DNA of 64,000 bases from Theobroma cacao. Lineage: Eukaryota > Streptophyta > Magnoliopsida > Malvales > Malvaceae. Below the pieces are notes generated by a model that was not told the DNA's origin, ran no database searches, and saw only the letters and a program-made list of their open reading frames with translations. Made by a program: the position numbers and the translations under genes. This document shows, in pieces, positions 1 to 11,219 of the stretch. The stretch spans positions 38,513,769 through 38,577,768 of the forward strand of contig NC_030851.1 in NCBI RefSeq assembly GCF_000208745.1. Direction: 5' to 3'. The first letter of the stretch is position 1; every line of letters begins with the position of its first letter.

Positions 1-118
1 TAGAAGAAAAATATATAATGAAAGTTCAAAATTTCAATGCATGACATCCAAGTAAAAGAAAGGTTTCACAGTACAGGTTGTTGAAGGCAGAAATAACACA
101 TCAAGTGAGGTAGCATAC

Positions 119-2686
119 CAACAATTGCTGTCATAAAGTGGCATGTATATATCAGTGCAAGACCCTCAGTAGGCCCATTAATTACAGGAAGGATAAGCGT
201 GTTGGTGAAATAGCTGCATAAAAAAAAGAAAAATAACAGATGTATCAGCTGTGCTAACTTTCAACTGTATGCTACAAAAACCGCATTATAAATTATATGC
301 CTTTCTAAAATTTTACATAGTAAGGACAGAGACATGCAAGAGAAATACATATCAAACGGTATCATTAGAATACCTCAAATATACACATCAAGGAAATTAT
401 TGCAAAATTCTCTCAACCAAATTACCCAACAAAAAATGGTGGAGGTTGCAAGGAAATGAGCAATGAAGACAAAACTTATAATGCCTTTGTAGAATAATCC
501 AAGTGATTGAAGGATTGCACAAGTATGGCCTGGTTTCTTACAAGGGAAACAAAAGAAAAAAAAAATAAAGTGCATTTTGGATTACTTACTGTTCCCATGT
601 AGCCCCATAAAATGGAACAGCTGAAATTACCCAGAACCAGAAACTGTCCCTTCCACACATGGCAGTGCTCCCAAAAGCCAAGGTTTCAAACTGCAAAAAG
701 GATCAGTCTCATATAATGGAAGAATTTTATTAGCCTTTGAATTGTTCTGCAATGAAAAAGTTAAACACATACCGCACATGCAAGCGCATCACACCCTGCA
801 ACATTTTAGGAACACCAAACAAAATAATTACATCAGAATTTGTTCTAAATGTAAGTAGCAAGTGATGGAGAAAAGACATGATAAAGTGAAATTACCATGG
901 TCAAAAAGCTCTCCAAGTGGACTAGAGGAGTTTGTCCTTCTAGCTTGCTTCCCGTCAACAGCATCAAAAGTCTAGCATGTAATTACTAATACGTCAAAAA
1001 GAACCCATACAGAAAATAAATAGTAAAATATTCACACACTCATCCCCCTTCCCAAACACACCAAGGGAAAAAGGAGAAGGAATTTTCAAAACATTGCCAG
1101 CAAGAAGGAAGAGCAAACCTGATATAAAAATAGTAGTAACCCATGTGCAAAATGAACCCATCTTGGTGGGGGTGAATCCAAGTGAGGGGAATAAATCTGA
1201 AACAGTAATAGAAATAGAAAACTGAATGGAAAGATTATAGCAAAAGAACATGTATCATTCTCCTAAGCCTTCCAAGACACCATCATACACACAACCAACA
1301 CGTTCACTGAAAGATAGTATTTGCACATGAGAACAACATTAATTAAACAGACATGTAAGGCAACACCAGTTGTATATCAAACATAGAAACTGCCATTAGA
1401 AGAAGTGAAATTTATTTCTATCTAAATCGCAAGTGCATGAGAAAAAGAAAGAAAATTTATAGTTTTGCAGGTTAAATCAACATACACATGCCCTTCTCAC
1501 CATATAAATATCATTTACATACACTACCACTTGGTCCACTTCTAATCACAATTAGCCTTAAAACTCTCATTTTAAGTCATTCATTACACAGATTCCAATT
1601 TCAAAAAAACAAAAAACACCATGATTACAAAAACTAAGATTTCATAAATGAATTTCAGCTTATAAATCAAATCAAATACGCACAAAATCCAATCCAACCA
1701 AGTCATCAGGAAATGACTAGAATAGAAATTATAGAAGATAGACCACACAATCCCATCTCCTTAAGTCAGAAAGTTAGAAGATGTTCATTGATTGACATAA
1801 ATTGAAACTAAAGATCATCACAAAGGGGCTTTCCACGATGATGTAGACATTTAATGAAATAGAAGTTGCAGAAAATAATACTAAAACTTCCAGACAAGTG
1901 ATAACATCTTGAGTCAAAAAAAGGTTTGACCATTAAGATTCAGAAATCAAAATAAATATGGCATTGAAGAAATTAAGTAGTGAGAGAGTTTCCCACTTAC
2001 ATAGCCAAGCAGTGCAGATGTAACCAAGAACATAAACCCTGTAAGTGTTATCTTGAAAAACAAACGCATAACAAATTAGTAATCAAATAAGCAGAGTAAT
2101 GCATGCATGTACATATAAATATGCCTACCTACGAAAATATTTTCCATGGGTTCATATATGTGTATATATGTTAACTGAAATCGTAATTTAGCGTAGTAAG
2201 CATCACATACCATGTTTGGTCTGTAAAAAATGCCAAGCCAGATGCATACACATGTACAAACAAATATACATTAGTGCCAGCAAATATCACAAAAAAGGGA
2301 AAATACTTAAACGTTCAATTGAAGCACGTGATCATGATTAAAACTTAAACTTTAAAACAGAGATAATTTCATTCCCTTCCTCTAAGCTTAATACTATATC
2401 AAATAGCACAATCCAACTGCATATACAACTGAGAAGTAGTAACTATCATACAGGTATAAACAGAAACACTTCTTTCCGCCAAAGGCTGACAAAAACAAGC
2501 ATCAAATAAAAGTATGGGTATTCAAAGCAAGAAAAGGTGAAGAACTCACGGCATCCAAAGAGGAAAGAAGTTGACAAAGCGGCTCCAAAAGGGTTGCAAT
2601 ACATATTTAGCAAGGTAAGAGTGATCCACACCACTGTATTTGTATCTATGCAAAGCTGCTACTCCATGTGCCCCTATATAGCCCAT
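119..2686 (-). CDS. AAPT1: Aminoalcoholphosphotransferase (choline/ethanolamine phosphotransferase), 5' part
   Basis: This enzyme transfers phosphocholine or phosphoethanolamine from the CDP-alcohol to diacylglycerol, the last step of the Kennedy pathway for PC and PE, in ER/Golgi membranes. Exons on the minus strand: 2686-2550, 2220-2211, 2051-2001, 1196-1119, 971-896, 795-773, 690-590 and 213-119, together 571 nt in one frame (190 residues). The remaining exons lie beyond the left edge. The start is the ATG at 2686-2684 ([19 protein letters not shown]), matching plant AAPTs. The CDP-alcohol phosphotransferase motif D-x2-DG-x2-AR-x8-G-x3-D-x3-D is complete (D95, D98, G99, A102, R103, G112, D116, D120) and is split between two exons. 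Hydrophobic segments follow, e.g. [17 protein letters not shown]. Two exons are very small (10 and 23 nt). Whether it is the AAPT1 or AAPT2 orthologue cannot be told from this part. Confidence 0.95.
2211..2220 (-). other. 10-nt microexon of the AAPT gene
   Basis: On the minus strand the ten bases ACCAAACATG are flanked by an acceptor (ttttttacag) and a donor (gtatgtgat). Exon 1 ends with two bases of a codon (ATG CC) and the next exon starts at ATA ACA. Only insertion of these ten bases gives the expected MPPNMITL of AAPT proteins and keeps the frame. The whole exon supplies one base of a split codon plus three codons. Confidence 0.9.
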
Positions 2687-3300
2687 CCTTCCTTTTTCAC
2701 AAAATTTCTAAAACCTGCTAATACTGAACAGAAAAATCATGTGATTTCAGTAATCCAAGAAATTAGGTATTGATAAATGCCTCAAAACAAGAAAAACACG
2801 AAAACCCAACAAGGAAATTAAGAGAAACGATTGAAAACTTCAATGAGATAAATTTAAAGAAATACCCATGTTGATTTTGACCAAAAAGATTTACTTTTTA
2901 AAACCATATTCTTAAGATTCCAAGAACTTTGGATACAGAGACTACATAAAGATTTCATTTACTTTACTAACCGAAAGTTGAAGAAAAGATAAAAAGAACA
3001 GAGATATAAAGAGATGGGTTAGTCCAAATCTTGCAATAAAAAATGGATTTTGAATTGAAAATATGGAACAAAATGATCATCAAATGAAAATTAAAGCAGA
3101 TCCGAGGCTTAAAAGCAGGCAATGAAAACAGAACAAAGAAAGAGTTTTGTTTATACCTGTTTGAAACAGAGATCAAGAGAGATTGCAATTTGACAAAGAG
3201 TGCCAATCAAATCATGTAAGGCAAAGCAATTTCCTCTCCCGCCCTTTAATCAAACGACGCGGTAACAGAGGAGAAAATCAGAGTTTTTATCCTACTTCAA
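2687..3300 (-). other. Probable AAPT 5' leader with an intron
   Basis: Upstream of the AAPT start codon there is a plausible acceptor (ttttag, ending at 2708) and, at 3156, a good donor (CAAACAG followed by gtataaac). This suggests a leader of two exons, 2687-2707 and 3157 to about 3300, with an intron of about 450 nt. The transcription start is not visible; no clear TATA box was seen. Inferred from splice signals only. Confidence 0.4.
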
Positions 3301-5410
3301 ACGTAAAAAGAGATAAATTAAGGGGGACAAAAACAGAAAAGCAAATCAAAGGGAATTATTTATTTCTTGTCTTTTTTTTTTTTCAACATTTATGTTGCTT
3401 TATTCTAAAATTTTTTATTTAAAAAAATAAATTTAAATTATTTTATTCTATTTAACATTAAATCAAATAATAATAAAGTGTTACCTTTTAATTAATTTTT
3501 TAAAAATTAATAACTAATTTTTTATTTATAAGACAAATCATTACCTTATATATTAATGATTTATATTTATATTTTTGGATACAGGAAAAAATCAATTTCA
3601 TTAATTAAAACCATTTATGGTGCAAAAGTTTACCTGTAAAAATGAGGAATGTTCACGTGGAAAATGGAAATCATTTAATTAAGGAGTATCAAAGTACTTT
3701 ATTTAGTGGAATAATATAGCATTGAACCTTTTACCATATCACTTTATTAAATGGAATAATATAAAGGTTCCTTTTTTATGTTGGAGAATCATATTCCTAA
3801 GTAATAAAATTTTGATAAAAATACTCTAATATTTAATTTATTAATTGATATATAATCTCTTTCATTTTAAAAAAATTCAAATCCTTTTCTTCAAATTCAA
3901 ATATAAAATTAAAAAATTATTTTGTATAATATTTTTATTAGAATTATTTTAAATTTAATAATTTTATATACAACATGAATATAATATAAAATTTAATGAA
4001 TTTAAATTAATGAATTATGTCGTGTTATTTCTTACTTGTATAACTATTAATATTTTTTTACGAGACACGATTAAGTCATGAAAATGTAAATAGTCGGGTC
4101 TATATTACTTCAACAAAGCATATTCTTTGTTTAACTTTTTGCTTATTTCTTTAACCACTATGAGATGAGTTCCCTAACAGGGTCAAAAAGCAGGTTTGAG
4201 ATTGTAATTTTCAATGTTTCAGGTTACTTACTCCGCTTTTTCTGGAGGCAAATGGGTGACAGTGTCGTGGACTTTGTTTGTTTTGAACTGGACGAATCAC
4301 TTTCAGGTTCTCCAACTATAGAATAAAAATGAAAAAGAAGAAAAATATCCATGGCAGCCAGCCTTGGCACTTGGCAGGCCAGTGGGGTTGGGCAGCTCAC
4401 TTGGTTAACATCGAACACGTGTTACACTAAGAAGGACATTTCTAAAAGTGCTTAACAGCTAAGTCATTATTCATTATCAAAGCAAAAACAAAGAACCATA
4501 ATTTTCCCTATGTTTCATGCCCAGAATCAGTGATATTGATAAATTCCTGATTCTTCCTTGGGGGAGCTGAAGCCATGTCTCTTTGTTCAATGCAAATTTT
4601 TTTACTTTAGTGAATGGGTTTGCAAGTTGTGAGATTGTCAATTCTTTATCTTATATTTGTTTTAAGGGTTCAGTGATTCAGCTTTAGCTTAAGCTTGCAC
4701 ACGGATCAATGTGCACCATACTTCAGACTTATGTCCCCAGTCCCCCAACCCCAACTGGCAATTCTTGCATTTTCAAGGAGGAAGAAGGACAACTCCTCAA
4801 AATAATTAATAAAAAAATATAGGGTTAGGTCAATTCTAGCATCAAAGTGCTTTCTAACATCAATGCACGCATAACGATTCTTGCATTTGTCCATGGATTG
4901 GGGTAAGTGCCTTAGGTTGGGCCTCATCATGGGGCTCAAGCCTCACACAGCAAATCTAACTTTGCATATAGGCTTCAATTTATTTTTTTTTTTGTTTAAA
5001 AGAGAATAACAGCACTCTCACCACCTCAGTCTAGAACTGGCCATCTGCCCTGTTTACCAACTTGGGTTGAAAGCTAGTATTAATAATTATTCAGACCCAC
5101 CAAAAATGGTTGAACATGCATTGTATGAAAATAAAATGCTATGGACAAAAGAGGTAGAAAGGACAATGGGAGAAAAGAAAAACATTTGTCAATCAAGACG
5201 CCTAAGCAGGAAAAATCCAAATGAGAAAACAACAGAAATAATTCAAGATGTATTCCAGTACTGAGTAAAGTTTCAGAATTCATTCTTGGAAGGGATCTAT
5301 TTAGAGTCATTCCCCAGAACAAGTTCCATCAAAGTTTTTATCAAACAGGTTTATGCTTTTTGCAAGTGGCCAAGGCCAACTCTTAACTTTCCCTCATCTT
5401 CTTCTATTTA
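3301..5410. other. Intergenic, AT-rich; no gene seen
   Basis: The first kilobase is extremely AT-rich with runs of A and T. The rest is mixed-composition DNA whose reading frames are short and show no recognised protein. It separates the AAPT promoter from the 3' side of the next minus-strand gene. Confidence 0.5.
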
Positions 5411-5511
5411 TTACACTTCATCTTCTAATTCTGATTCTGGACCTATTGTCCAGCTTTTCCTTCCACTTTGAAGACTACCTAGTGTACTAGAGGAGACAAA
5501 CGTTTTACTTG
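5411..5511 (-). pseudogene. Possible orphan 3'-exon remnant
   Basis: On the minus strand a frame of about 33 codons ends with TAA at 5413-5411 and reads ...SLQSGRKSWTIGPESELEDEV. It looks like the polar C-terminal tail of a protein, but no upstream exon or start is attached to it and I do not recognise the family. It may be a gene relic, an alternative last exon of the neighbouring minus-strand gene, or chance. Confidence 0.2.
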
Positions 5512-5703
5512 AAGGAAAAGAATTTTGCACTTGTCACTCATAAGAGGTTAGGCTCAAAGTAAACAAGAAAAACCACAGCTAAAGAAAATGACAATTCCAT
5601 TCACTATTTCGCAAGAAGATCAAATCACTATGAAGATATACCAATTAAATAATAATGTCATCTCCTAACTATAACTGATGAATGTTATGAGGATGAAAAA
5701 AAT

Positions 5704-5889
5704 GTAATTTACATAAATTACAAGCAGCAGGTTGCTTAAGTTACCATTCAATATATGACCTTCCCCAACCATCTAGGCAATGTCAATGAAGTTTTCATGC
5801 CCACTTGGTGGTACCACTGACTACAAGGGGTGTAGCAGGAACACGAAGGAGGCAATATTCAGCAAAACCTGTTGAATTAGCAGAATAAC
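5704..5889 (-). pseudogene. Decayed tandem copy of the last exon of the plastid membrane-protein gene
   Basis: This segment matches 5934-6118, which holds the real last exon, at a spacing of 230 bp. Both copies share the flanking word gtaatttacataaatta, the body, and the acceptor side (aaaacctgttga on the plus strand). In this copy the exon would run from 5868 downward. It reads VLLNIASFVFLLHPL and then hits a TAG at 5823-5821; further changes destroy the conserved C-terminus. The splice acceptor is still intact. Confidence 0.85.
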
Positions 5890-5976
5890 TTAAAATGAAG
5901 GCAGGAAAAAGGCTGTCAGATTTAAAAAAACAAGTAATTTACATAAATTAGAGACAGCGGGCTGCTTAAGTTACCA

Positions 5977-8610
5977 TTATATAGCCTTCTCCAACCATCC
6001 TGGCAATCTCAATGAAGCCTTCATCCCCATTCTGGTAAGGAACACTGAATATAAGAGGTGCAGCAAGAACACAAAGGAGGCACTATTGAGTAAAACCTGT
6101 TGATTTAGCATAATAACAGTAAGTCTTCAAGCACCCAACAGAAAAGAAAATTAACAGGGTATAGAGGCAGGTCAAATGTACCAAAATCCCAAATAAGGAA
6201 TATATGAAGTTCATTGATGGAACCACATTGATGCCAATGGCAGCAAAAATGTACGACAGAGAAGCATGAATGTTTATGGTGATCTGCAAGCATATGGAAA
6301 AACAATGCAAGTGAATTTCTGGTACTGAAGTAAGTATAAAGGTTAGAATAAAAAGGGATAAATAACTACCAAAGCCAGTATGTTTTCTCTTATTAGGAAA
6401 GAGGTTGTAAAGACATAGCCCATGGCACCCATTGATCGAGCCTGCAATTTTAAAAGATTGTCAACCATGGCAGTTCAGCATACGTGCTTCTAACGAGAAA
6501 GAATGTGCATAAGGGAGAAGACAATACAATTGTGCACAAGAAAATCGAGACACTCCAATTAGCTCCCAACCTGAGAAGACATAAAACCAGATAGACGAAG
6601 AAACCAGTTATTAATTGATTTAAATGCATGAGAATCTGGAAATCTTTTTCTCTTTTAATATATTTCATTAAATAAAAAAGGGCATTTATAACACATACAG
6701 TAAAACCACATCAAATGTCATTCAAATATGTTCATTATGTGAAAAGCAGAAATGAACATATATAAGGGCAAGCACTAGAATACCTCCATAAAGCACCCAT
6801 TGTGAAACCAAGTATTCCATGTGTAAGCTGCAAGGGCAAAATATTGGAAAAGTTAAGCCAACTATTCACCATTCCACTTACAGACTGTAAAATTCCACTA
6901 CCACCACCAAATTGCAACTTTGGCCAAAAAAAAAAAAAGAACACATCACCAATATACTCCATCTCCACCCGTGGAAAAAGAATAAATATTGGAATTAGAG
7001 AGTAGCAGAGGGGTACCATACTTGACTAAACTCTAGTTAGATATTAATTCCGAACCATTTAAAATTCCAAAATGCTTTCATAAATTTATTTTACTTATTG
7101 GTCAATTCAATTAAAAGCTGCAAATGAGATGTATACTTAACATGACTGAAATATGGCAAAAAGCACATCTGGCTTGTGTACTTAAAGTGAAATTATCACA
7201 ACTTGTAAGCTCAAAGAGCAAGCACAAGAAAAACAAATGTGCTTTATTCATTAGATAGCTGAAAAAGAAGTTGAGAGCAGATAAAATCCTAACTGTAGAA
7301 TTTAAGGTGTAGACTGGCAATATTTTAGTGGCTTAATTCATAACTTAGATCAAGCAAAATAGTTTCAGATCAGATTATATTCAGCTCACCAGATAGTTTA
7401 GGGCTTTCACAGGGCCAGACAACACAAATAATAACATAACCGTCGCTACCTGCCAAGATGAAAGACCATCTCAATAATTAGACAACTAAGAACTTAACTT
7501 TCTAATAATATTCACATAATAAAGCCTACTCAACAGTTACAAACCAATTGTTTCCTCCCACATGCAACACCCCATCTTATAGAGGAGATCACTATTGGCA
7601 ACGAAAAGAAACATCCAAAGTAGTTCTGCAGCAGAACAGAATTCTAGTTAGAAACTTATATAGCAATAGACATGGCATGGTATATATTAACAACTGTTAC
7701 CAAAAGCCAAATACATAGATTTAATAGTGCTGCCATGAGTTTTTACTTTCTAACATTGACCCATCCGAAAGAAATGAAGAAATTAAAAGTAAACATAAGT
7801 GATACCAAGTAAAGCTACTTCAAGCCAAGAGCTATGAATATGATGCATCACAAATTTTGTATTCCGTTTCTTTTGCGTTCTCTCAAAACAAATATAAACA
7901 TTATAAAGCTCAAAGCTTAAAAAACACTGAAAACCAATTTTTGTTAACATATAAAATATAATCAGACCTTAAACTATACAATAAGGTATATTCTTTTCCT
8001 ATCTCATACCCATTGCAAGCTTTAAATTTAAACTTGAAATATCTTCTTTGAAATCTCAAAATTCTAATCATTTATTGTTTCCTTGGGACAAAAGTAACCT
8101 TTAAAGCTAATTAGAAGAGGAATGATAACAGTGCTCAAAATATAGTAATTCAAACACTCTAAAACATTGACGAAAAAACTGAAAAATAAATACAAAAAAA
8201 GAACCATTTTTGCAATTCGCAATTTGACATAGATAACCAAAAGAAAGAACCTCAATTGAAAGGGAATTGCTCAAGAAGTAGACAAGTCCAGTGACAGCAG
8301 CAAACATGGAACACTCAACCAATCTCAGCGTCTTCCTGAAAACGTCACCGTTTGGTGCCAAGTCTTCAAATTCCACCGACCCCTTTCTGGGTCCTTCTGT
8401 TTCTTCTTCATCGTCGCAATAAACCGATGGTTCGATTTTGGAAAGGCTTGAAATTTTGAAGCATCGGGCATTCCTAGAGGAGGAAAGTGAAGATGATTGG
8501 AAGGGTAATTTGGGAAAGAGGTGAACGGTGGGAGGGAGGCGGGAAAGGGTAGTTTGGGAAATTCGAAAATGTAAAGGTGGGCGTTGGATTTTGAGAAGAG
8601 TGTTATTCAT
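5977..8610 (-). CDS. Chloroplast multipass membrane protein, DUF2232-like
   Basis: Eight exons on the minus strand: 8610-8251, 7625-7545, 7449-7390, 6827-6784, 6570-6528, 6441-6370, 6283-6182 and 6096-5977, giving 293 residues and a TAA stop at 5979-5977. Every junction is GT-AG and frame-consistent. Residues 1 to about 55 are rich in Ser, Arg and Leu with few acids, as in a chloroplast transit peptide. An acidic linker (CDDEEETEGP) follows, then about six to eight hydrophobic segments from residue 100 on, for example ATVMLLFVLSG near 149 and SYIFAAIGINVV near 230. The tail ends MKASLRLPGWLEKAI. The pattern resembles plant plastid proteins of the DUF2232 (YybS-like) membrane family, whose function is unknown; that assignment is from memory of the family and is tentative. 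A degraded copy of the last exon lies directly downstream. Confidence 0.85.
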
Positions 8611-8732
8611 GGCTTCCTCACACAGTCTCGTTTGTAGTTGCGGTGAGCCGTGTTATTCGGAGCGGGAGAGGATAGGGGGGCTTTTGGGGCTTTTGTAATG
8701 GGCTGAATTTGGGCTGGGCTACATTATAAAGT

Positions 8733-9090
8733 AAGAAAATTTAAATAAATTTTTATCTTTTATTATGTTAAATTAAGTTTTTATATTTTTTATTTTGAAT
8801 TAATAAAATCTTAATTAACTGTTAAAGAACAATAATTAATTAAAATATCAATAGTTATTTTTATATCACATGGTGCTAACGTGGCAAATTAATATATCAT
8901 AGTGAATAATAACATGATTATGAGATATTTCACAATGCACGTTAACGTCGCATAAAAATAATAAGTAATGTTTTAATTAATAATACTCTATCAACTATTA
9001 GTTATAAAAGTTTATTTAATATAAAACAAAAGTGTAAGAATTTAATTTCACGTAATAAGAAAATAAAAATTTATATAATTTTTTTAAAAT
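8733..9090. mobile_element. Inverted-repeat element, family A, copy 1
   Basis: The left end (aaatttaaataaatttttat...) and the right end (...aaataaaaatttatataatt) are imperfect reverse complements, with the centre rich in gtggcaaattaatatatcat-type words. Related sequences with the same ends and centre occur at 39579-40009 and 52324-52811. No coding capacity. It lies about 100 bp upstream of the start codon of the plastid membrane-protein gene. Confidence 0.55.
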
Positions 9091-10780
9091 ATTTCAAAAA
9101 AAAAATTAAACTATTATGTCCATTTTATAATACCAAAAGAAAATTAAGTAATTCTAAAATCATTTTGTTAATGCTGATATTATCCGATACCATATTTAAA
9201 TGGACATAAGAACAAAGCTCGTAAATAAAATAAATGTTAAAGATAATTATTTTTTGTGTTTTCCTGGGATGTATATAATATTAGATCAAATAAATGTCAC
9301 CCACTTTTTCATTTTCATCTTTCTTTTTTTTTCCCTTTTGATTCTCATTTTTCCGCTGTTAATAAACATTTCTAAAAGAACAGAGTTTCAATAATTGAAA
9401 TTATACATGCCCAAATGTTTCCCTCAGAAATCCTTTTGGGGATTATTTGAAATTCCCATAAAAGCTACTACTGTCATTTTCCATGTGAGACATCCAAATG
9501 GAAGGTTACCTTCAACCATGGCTGGCTTCCACCAAAACAAAGGCAGACATAAAAAAGCAAAAAGCCAATGCAGACCATATGACAACAATTATTACTTTTT
9601 TGGGTTTTTCCTAAAATTTTCAAATTAAAAAAAAAGAAGAAGAAACCATTTTAAATCGTTTGAAGGAGACTTAAGAGGCAAATGTAATGGTTTACAAGGG
9701 CAAATCTTTTTACCTTTACAATCCCCAAAAAACCTTTTAGATTGCATCAATTACAAGATTACAAAATTATTAGTGAACAAAGAACAATTGGAACATCATG
9801 ATTATTGCCATCTCTAAATACAATAAATAAATAAATAAGGTTAGAACCAAACTTTACTTAGAAATAATTATTGTTTATTTGTGTCAATGATGCATGTGGA
9901 TCTAGCATGCGTTGAGAGCATGCCTCCCTCTCCCATTATGTCTTACCATGGAGACATGCTGATGCTTGTATCAATAAGGCAATAACAAATGTGAAATGTG
10001 ACATTTAACATTAATCCTAGTTTGTTTTAGGACTTTGAGGCTTTGGTTGCATGGGGCATGTCTTGAAATTGGTTTCATGCTTCTCATGCCCAAGATTGTA
10101 GGCTAGCATATCGAACAGTAAATCTCCAGGAGAAAAATCTAGGAATAAAATGACAAAGAAGTTAGGCCTTCAATCCTCCATGAACGGGGACCATCCAAAA
10201 ATGGATCTGTCGGTGGAACACGTGCTCAAGATCTGGATGAAAAGAACATATGAATATGAGATGGGTGTCATGAACCATGGCACAGTTGCAAAAGAAAGTG
10301 GTCCAGTTAATTATATGCATTCTTCACTATAGCTTGTTCTGGCTTTAATTTTTTCTTCTTTGTTTGTTTGGAAAAATGTGATGGGTAACTTTCATTAGCC
10401 CAATAATAGAAGGAAATATGGTGAATAGCCAATTAGAATGGAGAAGAGAGTTTTTTGTGTGTCATTTAGCATATAGCATGGGGAAAAAAGTCAATACTCA
10501 AAAAGGAAAAGTGAAGAAAATCCGGGGAAAAGTTGACAAAACACATGACAGATTGATGGATTTGGACCATATATGATTCAAAAGGCTTTTTGATGGTGGG
10601 ACTCAAAAGAGAGGAAAGAAACTCTAGTGCATGTATCCTAAAGGGTAAAATCAAAGTGGCTGTGGGCAGTGTGGAGAATGCATGCAGATGCAGTTGCAGA
10701 GTTTGGGGATGGGAGCTTGAGCTTTGGGCTAGTTTCAGTACTTTAATCAATTTTGCAGTTTGCATTCACTTTCCTGTTCC
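9091..10780. other. Intergenic; no gene seen
   Basis: Reading frames here are short and look like chance. The segment between 9400 and 10780 has ordinary base composition and probably includes the upstream regulatory DNA of the DUF740 gene, but I could define no specific site other than the TATA box at its end. Confidence 0.5.
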
Positions 10781-10789
10781 CTACACAAT

Positions 10790-10797
10790 TATATAAA
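10790..10797 (+). promoter_or_regulatory. Probable TATA box of the DUF740 gene
   Basis: TATATAAA lies about 390 bp upstream of the start codon. A start site near 10825 would give a long leader. That leader may contain an intron: a donor candidate (AAAG followed by gtaacg) is at 10858, and an acceptor candidate (ccatttag) lies just before 11166. Confidence 0.5.
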
Positions 10798-11171
10798 CAT
10801 GCAGGAACTGGTGCTATCTACATCACTGTTTTTCTTTGTCCACAGAAAAACGTAAAGGTAACGCCTTCTCTATGCTTTTTATTATCTGTCTACCTACCTT
10901 AAAGTGTCAAGCTACCTTGCATACTTGAGAATCTTAAGAGTTCTTTAGCTTTTCTAACTTTACCATATTTCAATCTCTCTTCGACTTTCACTTTTCCTTT
11001 TCCTTCCCATATTTGATCCTTTGCTTCGTTGATCAGTCTTCATATATACCTATTAAAGCAAGCATTCGATCTTTATACCCTTTTTCGATTTATATGTTTT
11101 CTGTCTTGTCCAAGCAACACTAGCTGATCATAAGCCAATCTTTCCAAGTTTGGAGTTCCATTTAGGACATA

Positions 11172-11219
11172 ATGAAGAGAAGCCATGAAAGAAAGAGGCA
11201 AAGCTGTGGAAGTGAATAA
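11172..11219 (+). CDS. Overlapping upstream ORF, 15 codons
   Basis: An ATG at 11172 opens a 15-codon frame (MKRSHERKRQSCGSE) that ends with TAA at 11217-11219. It overlaps the first twelve codons of the DUF740 frame in another reading frame. Ribosomes that start here would miss the main start, so it could lower translation. No evidence for translation can be seen in the DNA itself. Confidence 0.4.
   Translation: MKRSHERKRQSCGSE

Noticed and set aside
994..1251. Minus-strand frame of 85 codons overlapping an AAPT exon
   Set aside because: It reads the exon in the wrong frame. The correct frame gives [19 protein letters not shown], the expected AAPT sequence, so the exon is not broken.
9200..10332. 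Plus-strand frames of 60-77 codons
   Set aside because: No splice partners, no recognised motifs, and composition like the surrounding intergenic DNA.
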